Origin: Bdellovibrionales bacterium | GTDB lineage: Bacteria; Bdellovibrionota; Bacteriovoracia; Bacteriovoracales; Bacteriovoracaceae | Direction: 5' to 3' | Length of the DNA: 8,802 nucleotides | Assembly: GCA_005791855.1 (NCBI GenBank) | Contig: SXUH01000229.1 | Location: forward strand, 1-8,802 | The notes under the pieces: generated by a model | The model's input: only the letters and a program-made list of their open reading frames with translations | Databases searched by the model: none | What the model was told of the DNA's origin: nothing | Program-made: the position numbers and the translations under genes | Shown: piece after piece, positions 6,449 to 8,802 of the stretch | How positions within the stretch are numbered: position 1 is the stretch's first letter | Layout of the letters: each line of letters starts with the position of its first letter

Positions 6449-7601
6449 CGTTCCGGAGCCCGAAGAGGGTGATGTACCCGTAGCACAAGATCGGCAGGCT
6501 GAACGCGATCCGCAGCCCGTGGCTATCGGCGATCATTCCGGTGAAGACCGGGATCAGCGCTCCGCCGATGATCGCCGTCGTTAGTAACCCGGAGGCCTTC
6601 TGGGACTCCGAGCTCGTGAGGTTCCGGATGCTGATGGTGAAGATGCTGGGGAACATGATCGAGTTGCAGAACCCGACGAGGATCATGCTGTAGATCGACA
6701 TGAGGCCCTTGGAGTTCACCGAGATGAGGATGAGGGCGATCGCCAGCATCCCGTGCACGCTCAGGACCCGGCCCGGGGCGAACTCCTTGAGGGTGAAGAT
6801 CCCGATGAATCTCCCCGCCATGGCCCCGCACCAGTAGATCGCCACGAGGTTCGCGGCCTGGGTCTTCGGCATCGGGGTGAGCTCGACCACGTAGTTGATC
6901 AGGAAGCTCCCGATGGAGACCTCCGCGCCGACGTAGGCGAAGACGGCGATCATCCCGAGGATGACGTTCGGCTGCCGGAGGATTTGGCCCGCGGAGCTCT
7001 TGTTCTCCCTGGCCGCTTCCACGGCCGGGAACTCGATGGTGCGGAAGAGCAGGGCGAGGGCCGCGAGGATGAAGGCGAGGAGCACGTAGGGGTAGATGAT
7101 CCTGTTAGACCCGACGGAATTTTCAAGCTTCGCCAGGATGAAGTAGGCCCCGAAGAACGGAGCGAGGAAGGTCCCGAAGGAATTGAACGCTTGCACCATG
7201 GTGAGCCGGGAGGATGACGAGTCCTTTGGTCCGAGGTGCGAGACGAAGGGGTTCCCCGCGACCTGGAGCTGGACGATCCCGGTGGCGAGGACGAAGAGTG
7301 CGAACAGGAAGAGACCGTATTTGTTTAAGATGACCGCCGGGTAGAAGAGGAGGCAGCCGACGGCGGCGACCACGAGGCCGATGACGATGCCGGTTTTGTA
7401 GCCCACGCGCTCGACGACCTTACTGGCCGGAAGTGCGGTCAGGCCGAAAGCCCCGAAGAAGCAGAACTGGACCAGGGCCGCCTGGCTGTAGTCGAGTTTG
7501 AAGAGGTCCTTCAGGAACGGGACGAGGATGTCGTTCAAGCAGGTGAGGAAGCCGAACATGAAGAAGAGGAGCGAGAGGGAGGCGAGGGCTTTTTTGTACA
7601 T
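6387..7601 (-). CDS. Sugar MFS transporter, FHS family (GluP/FucP type)
   Basis: A 404-residue inner-membrane protein with about 12 hydrophobic segments, the normal length for the fucose-galactose-gluconate:H+ symporter family. Family landmarks are FGFLTCLNDILVPFLK at 16-31, with the proton-linked Asp as D24; ALPASKVVERVGYKTG at 56-71; QLQVAGNPF at 111-119; and the RLTMVQAFNSFGT stretch at 132-144. At the position of E. coli FucP Glu135 this protein has Q113, as glucose/galactose (GluP-type) members do. A hexose such as glucose or galactose is therefore a likelier substrate than L-fucose, but this is inference and I assign no symbol. The ATG has AAGGA six bases upstream on the minus strand. 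The last 20 or so residues lie beyond the final membrane helix and are encoded opposite the end of the M23 gene. The unrecognised gene 107 bases upstream on the same strand has no obvious functional link. Confidence 0.9.
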   Translation of the reverse strand: MYKKALASLSLLFFMFGFLTCLNDILVPFLKDLFKLDYSQAALVQFCFFGAFGLTALPASKVVERVGYKTGIVIGLVVAAVGCLLFYPAVILNKYGLFLFALFVLATGIVQLQVAGNPFVSHLGPKDSSSSRLTMVQAFNSFGTFLAPFFGAYFILAKLENSVGSNRIIYPYVLLAFILAALALLFRTIEFPAVEAARENKSSAGQILRQPNVILGMIAVFAYVGAEVSIGSFLINYVVELTPMPKTQAANLVAIYWCGAMAGRFIGIFTLKEFAPGRVLSVHGMLAIALILISVNSKGLMSIYSMILVGFCNSIMFPSIFTISIRNLTSSESQKASGLLTTAIIGGALIPVFTGMIADSHGLRIAFSLPILCYGYITLFGLRNVKALASEKALPIDCQRYPQP

Positions 7602-7708
7602 TTTCCATCCTTGGATTACAAAGAAGCTATCTCACCATGTACGGTTGGAATTGTGAAGGAGGGGGGTCCCCAACTTTTTGAAGAATATTTTTCTGTTTAA
7701 TTGTTGAG
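7602..7708 (-). other. Intergenic gap upstream of the sugar transporter gene
   Basis: A 107-base AT-rich gap between two leftward genes. The transporter's ribosome-binding site (AAGGA on the minus strand, about 7608-7612) is the only clear element. I see no convincing sigma-70 promoter and no hairpin followed by a U-tract on the minus strand, so it is unclear whether the two genes share a transcript. Confidence 0.35.
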
Positions 7709-8802
7709 CTAAATGTTCGCGGAGTTCAGGATCTGCCGGAGAAGACTGGCCTTATACTGTCTGGCGAACTGCTTCGAGATGAAGAAGGACTTGATCTCGC
7801 GAGAGATTTTGTTTACGGTCGCGAGCTCCGCGGCCGTGAGGTTCTTCGGCTCTTCGACCCGTAACTCGTCGCCGACGAAGTAGATGGTGAACGGCTTCTT
7901 GTTTACCTCGAGGATGAACGGGTCACCCTTGGCGACGAGCTCTCTGATCTTGTTGGCTTCGGCCTGCTTGTCGGAAACCTTCCCGTCGACGACGTCCGAG
8001 AGGAAGAATTCGATGTCCCCGATGGCGGCGGTGACTTCGATCTTGGCCAGGGTCTTATTGTTCGGGGTCTTCTCGGTGTTGGTGGTGATCGTCCGGCCCG
8101 TCGTAGCCTGGGTGGAGGACGGTGTCCGGCCCTGGAGGTTGGCGAGCTGAGAGAGGGTCGAGGCGGTTGACTTAGAATCCTTGTCGGAGACGGTAGGGTT
8201 TGAGGTGTTCGAGGCCCGGTTCATGGGATTGGAAAACGATGAAGGATCGAAGCCGTTGGTAAACTTCGGAGAGTTTTGGATGAAGTTATCAGCGAGGTTG
8301 GAGAGTTGGCTCGGGGAATAGTCCACTTCTCGATTCTCTTCCCGGGCCTGCTCGCGGTAGAGGTCTTCGATCATCTTCTTTGTGATCGGGCCATTAGGAC
8401 TCTTTGCCTTCATGCTCTTCATGAGCTTTTTCAGGATTTCGTTTTCGGTTCTGTATTGGTTGGCGAGGTCATCGTTTCTGTTGGATTCAGCGACCTTTCC
8501 TGAATTTGAGGCTACCTGGGTGTCTGGTTTGTCTTGGATTTGATTTGAGTAGTCGGCGGAGACGGCTTCGTAGCTAGAGGTGGCCGGAGCTGCTTTTTGA
8601 GATTGCTGTGTGGTTGAAGGCTTTACGTTTGAAATTTGAGCTTTCGATGGAGTACTTTGAGAAGGGGATTGCTCTTGGAAGGAAACTTTTCTTTCTTCTT
8701 TGGGAATAATGATTTTTTCATCTACTAGTATACCTTCCTTCACGAGTAAAACTTTAGCTTCAGTAGAAATTTCGAAATTATTTCCAATAATTGATTGTAG
8801 AA
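7709..8802 (-). CDS. Unrecognised protein with low-complexity linker, 5' end outside window
   Basis: The open frame runs from the window edge to TAG at 7709-7711, at least 363 residues. A GTG at 8741-8743 could serve as a start (344 residues). The frame stays open for 19 more codons to the edge, no Shine-Dalgarno sequence precedes the GTG, and the extra residues (SIIGNNFEISTEAKVLLVKE) continue a strand-like alternating pattern. I therefore treat it as a 5'-truncated gene. Numbered from the GTG, residues 20-95 are rich in Ser, Gln, Thr, Pro and Ala. Residues 98-140 are charged and helical. Residues 141-230 are again Ser/Asn/Thr-rich. Residues 231-344 form a compact alpha/beta-looking C-terminal domain (AKIEVTAAIGDIEFFLSDVV, PFTIYFVGDELRVEEP, then a basic helix). 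I recognise no family. No membrane segment is visible, but one could lie in the missing N-terminus. The 5' part of the gene is clearly AT-richer than the 3' part. Confidence 0.75.
   Translation of the reverse strand, partial: LQSIIGNNFEISTEAKVLLVKEGILVDEKIIIPKEERKVSFQEQSPSQSTPSKAQISNVKPSTTQQSQKAAPATSSYEAVSADYSNQIQDKPDTQVASNSGKVAESNRNDDLANQYRTENEILKKLMKSMKAKSPNGPITKKMIEDLYREQAREENREVDYSPSQLSNLADNFIQNSPKFTNGFDPSSFSNPMNRASNTSNPTVSDKDSKSTASTLSQLANLQGRTPSSTQATTGRTITTNTEKTPNNKTLAKIEVTAAIGDIEFFLSDVVDGKVSDKQAEANKIRELVAKGDPFILEVNKKPFTIYFVGDELRVEEPKNLTAAELATVNKISREIKSFFISKQFARQYKASLLRQILNSANI

Noticed and set aside
7663..7679. GGGGTCCCC followed by a short T-run, considered as a terminator
   Set aside because: The stem is at most three or four base pairs around a minimal loop. 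The T-run is on the + strand side, where no upstream gene needs it; on the minus strand it reads as A's before the stem.

Overview
The window is ordinary protein-coding DNA from a Gram-negative bacterium. Signs of this are signal peptides, a lipoprotein, an exported M23 peptidase and a PilZ protein. Coding DNA is GC-rich with a strong preference for CTC, ATC, TTC, AAG, GAG and CGG codons, while short intergenic gaps are AT-rich. A Ku-LigD pair of the PE-LIG-POL type, a DUF6279-like lipoprotein and a PilZ/M23 pair would suit a predatory or soil/aquatic proteobacterial lineage such as Bdellovibrionota or Myxococcota. That placement is inference; no rRNA or other strong phylogenetic marker is present.

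Layout. (1) Positions 1-2707, + strand: the C-terminal end of Ku, then a complete three-domain LigD. This is the bacterial non-homologous end-joining pair, nine bases apart and probably one operon. (2) Positions 2704-3480, - strand: a DUF6279-like lipoprotein converging on ligD with overlapping stop codons. (3) Positions 3481-3608: a divergent intergenic region. (4) Positions 3609-4718, + strand: a secreted zinc metalloprotease with HELTH and ELSAD motifs, resembling the C-terminal half of M13 (neprilysin) peptidases but much shorter. (5) Positions 4783-6448, + strand: a two-gene unit, a PilZ c-di-GMP-binding protein followed seven bases later by a secreted M23/LytM peptidase with a C-terminal beta-rich domain. 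(6) Positions 6387-7601, - strand: a sugar MFS transporter of the FHS (GluP/FucP) family whose 3' end overlaps the M23 gene by 62 bases. (7) Positions 7709-8802, - strand: the 3' part of an unrecognised, low-complexity-rich protein gene that runs off the right edge.

How the parts work together: Ku and LigD form a known repair system. The middle block is largely envelope biology: lipoprotein, secreted protease, PilZ effector, cell-wall peptidase and sugar uptake. Only the PilZ-M23 pair looks co-transcribed, and it may link c-di-GMP to wall remodelling. No RNA gene, mobile element, CRISPR array or long repeat was seen, and no gene-free stretch exceeds 130 bases. I found no clearly undescribed multi-gene system. 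The least explained items are the compact M13-like protease and the unrecognised right-edge protein.
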